Positions 35,306 to 36,112 of a DNA stretch of 36,112 nt are shown piece by piece; positions within the stretch are counted from its first letter, which is position 1; every line of letters begins with the position of its first letter. The DNA is from Planctomycetota bacterium. Its GTDB lineage: Bacteria > Planctomycetota > Phycisphaerae > Phycisphaerales > UBA1924. The stretch spans positions 1 to 36,112 of the forward strand of contig JAJRPN010000015.1 in NCBI GenBank assembly GCA_024280755.1, written 5' to 3'. The position numbers and the translations under genes are program-made. The notes beneath the pieces are model-generated. The model was not told where the DNA came from, did no database searches, and saw only the letters and a list, made by a program, of their open reading frames with translations.

Positions 35306-35890
35306 ATGAAATTAGCAGATTATATGTACCAAACTGGCATGACTCCTGGACAGCTCCGAGTAATGCTTGGAGTAAAAAGCCGAACCACAGTGCTTCGATA
35401 CATCAGCGGAGAGCGGGTGCCCAACGGCACGATCATGGCCAGAATAAAGGAACTCAGCGGTGGTCGAGTGATCTTGCGGGATTTTTATGATGAGTCTCCG
35501 CCGAAATGTATCCGAACTCTTATTGACCGTCATGGTGAAGAGCATGAGGTGTATCCGTGGACAAATAGCGAGCGGCGACATCGATTTCCCGCCAATGACA
35601 ACAATCCACCAGATTCCAGCGGCTCAATAGATGGAACCGGAGAAGTAGTCTTGCCACCGACAGATTGGTCACAGCCTTCATCCAATGAGTTGTCTGATCC
35701 TTGGCCTTCGCGGCCTCTGAAAACGGCAATTGATGAACTTGGCAGCCGAGTGAAACCATCCAAGCGTCGAGATTTTCTACTGGATGGTCGCCTTGTCGAT
35801 GCAAGGCGGTTAGTTGCTGAGGCGAATCAGAGTCGTCGGGAGCGAGGGCTTCCGCCGATTCCGTATCCAGGCGTGGAGCGATTGGAATGA
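35306..35890 (+). CDS. HTH protein of the mobile element with disordered tail
   Basis: A protein of 194 aa if it starts at ATG 35306. Residues 1-60 look like a short Cro/CI-type helix-turn-helix (MTPGQLRVMLGVKSRTTVLR, then YISGERVPNG). Residues 85-135 are rich in Pro, Asp and Ser and probably disordered. The C-terminal part is basic and helical, ending RRERGLPPIPYPG. In-frame ATGs at 35285 and 35255 are alternatives; none has a strong ribosome-binding site, and TACTAT at 35251-35256 could be a -10 box, which would favour a later start. Its divergent position opposite the ImmA/XRE genes suggests a second regulator of the element. Confidence 0.6.
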   Translation: MKLADYMYQTGMTPGQLRVMLGVKSRTTVLRYISGERVPNGTIMARIKELSGGRVILRDFYDESPPKCIRTLIDRHGEEHEVYPWTNSERRHRFPANDNNPPDSSGSIDGTGEVVLPPTDWSQPSSNELSDPWPSRPLKTAIDELGSRVKPSKRRDFLLDGRLVDARRLVAEANQSRRERGLPPIPYPGVERLE

Positions 35891-35972
35891 TTCGGTGCGC
35901 TGATTCGGCGCAACAGTCGGGTGATTTTTATAGGGAACAACAGTTGAAACTATTGAACTCAGACACTGAGCG

Positions 35973-36112
35973 TGACCTGCCCCCCAATAACTAGTCCATT
36001 CCTTATGCGAGTATCCTCGTAGAATGGGCGTATTTGGAAGGCAGACAATCATGGCCAGGAAACGGCATTCAGCAGAGCAGATCATCAACAAGCTTCGTGA
36101 GGCCGAGGTCCA
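35973..36112 (+). mobile_element. Left end of an IS3-type insertion sequence (cut by the window edge)
   Basis: The stretch beginning TGACCTGCCCCCCAATAA at 35973 has the TG terminus and the C-rich inverted-repeat style of many IS3-family elements. It is followed after 78 bp by the start of an IS3-type OrfA. The right end is outside the window, so target-site repeats could not be examined. Confidence 0.6.
36051..36112 (+). CDS. IS3-family transposase OrfA, 3'-truncated by window edge
   Basis: The first 20 residues, MARKRHSAEQIINKLREAEV, match the HTH N-terminus of IS3-family OrfA proteins (M-x-R-K-R-x-x-x-E-x-I-I-x-K-L-R-E-x-E-V). A GGAAGG ribosome-binding site lies upstream of ATG 36051. The rest is outside the window. 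Confidence 0.8.
   Translation, partial: MARKRHSAEQIINKLREAEV

Noticed and set aside
32123..36112. Right-hand copy of the tRNA-Pro 3' sequence (att repeat)
   Set aside because: None was found by eye; the element seems to extend beyond the window.

Overview
The window most likely comes from a marine planctomycete of the class Phycisphaerae. That placement rests on gene style, not on a marker gene: a YRLHK-type tyrosine integrase remnant, a Cys-patterned OB-fold-like lipoprotein, very large pseudopilins beside PilB/PilT/PilC, and moderate GC with many GATC/TCGA words. No rRNA or single-copy phylogenetic marker is present, so the assignment is an inference.

Layout. 1-750 is the 3' part of a glycosyltransferase-like gene, convergent with adenine deaminase (762-2507, minus). 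2568-10334 looks like an old, decayed integrated element. It is bounded by a 40-bp direct repeat (one mismatch) that is the 3' half of a tRNA-Gly(TCC) gene; the complete tRNA is at 10297-10368 and the spare half at 2568-2607. The element carries an internally deleted IS5-type transposase, a six-gene minus-strand operon (small Cys-rich exported protein, HlyD/MacA-type adaptor, LolD/MacB-type ATPase, two FtsX-type permeases, OB-fold-like lipoprotein), the tail of a serine recombinase and a broken tyrosine integrase next to the tRNA.

10524-10928 is a cytochrome c lipoprotein followed by a strong hairpin terminator. 11009-13874 (minus) is a two-gene unit: a stand-alone phosphopantothenate-cysteine ligase (CoaB) overlapping a 718-aa protein that joins an RGG/Gly-Gln-rich tail, an RluA-like pseudouridine synthase domain and a SAM methyltransferase.

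14074-31965 (plus) is an 18-kb locus for a type IV pilus/type II secretion-like machine. The order is GspE/PilB, PilT, GspE/PilB, GspF/PilC, then G-, H-, I-, J- and K-like pseudopilins. All five pseudopilins are far longer than their families; the K-like tip protein is 1974 aa. Secretin, GspL/M-type assembly proteins and prepilin peptidase are not in the window. The ATPases would extend and retract the fibre through the PilC platform, and the H-I-J-K-like proteins would form its tip.

32049 to the right edge is a second mobile element in tRNA-Pro(TGG): an integrase whose reading frame runs antisense through the tRNA, an excisionase-like HTH protein, an XRE repressor, an ImmA/IrrE metallopeptidase, a divergent HTH protein and the left end of an IS3-type element (from 35973). 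The far end of this element lies outside the window.
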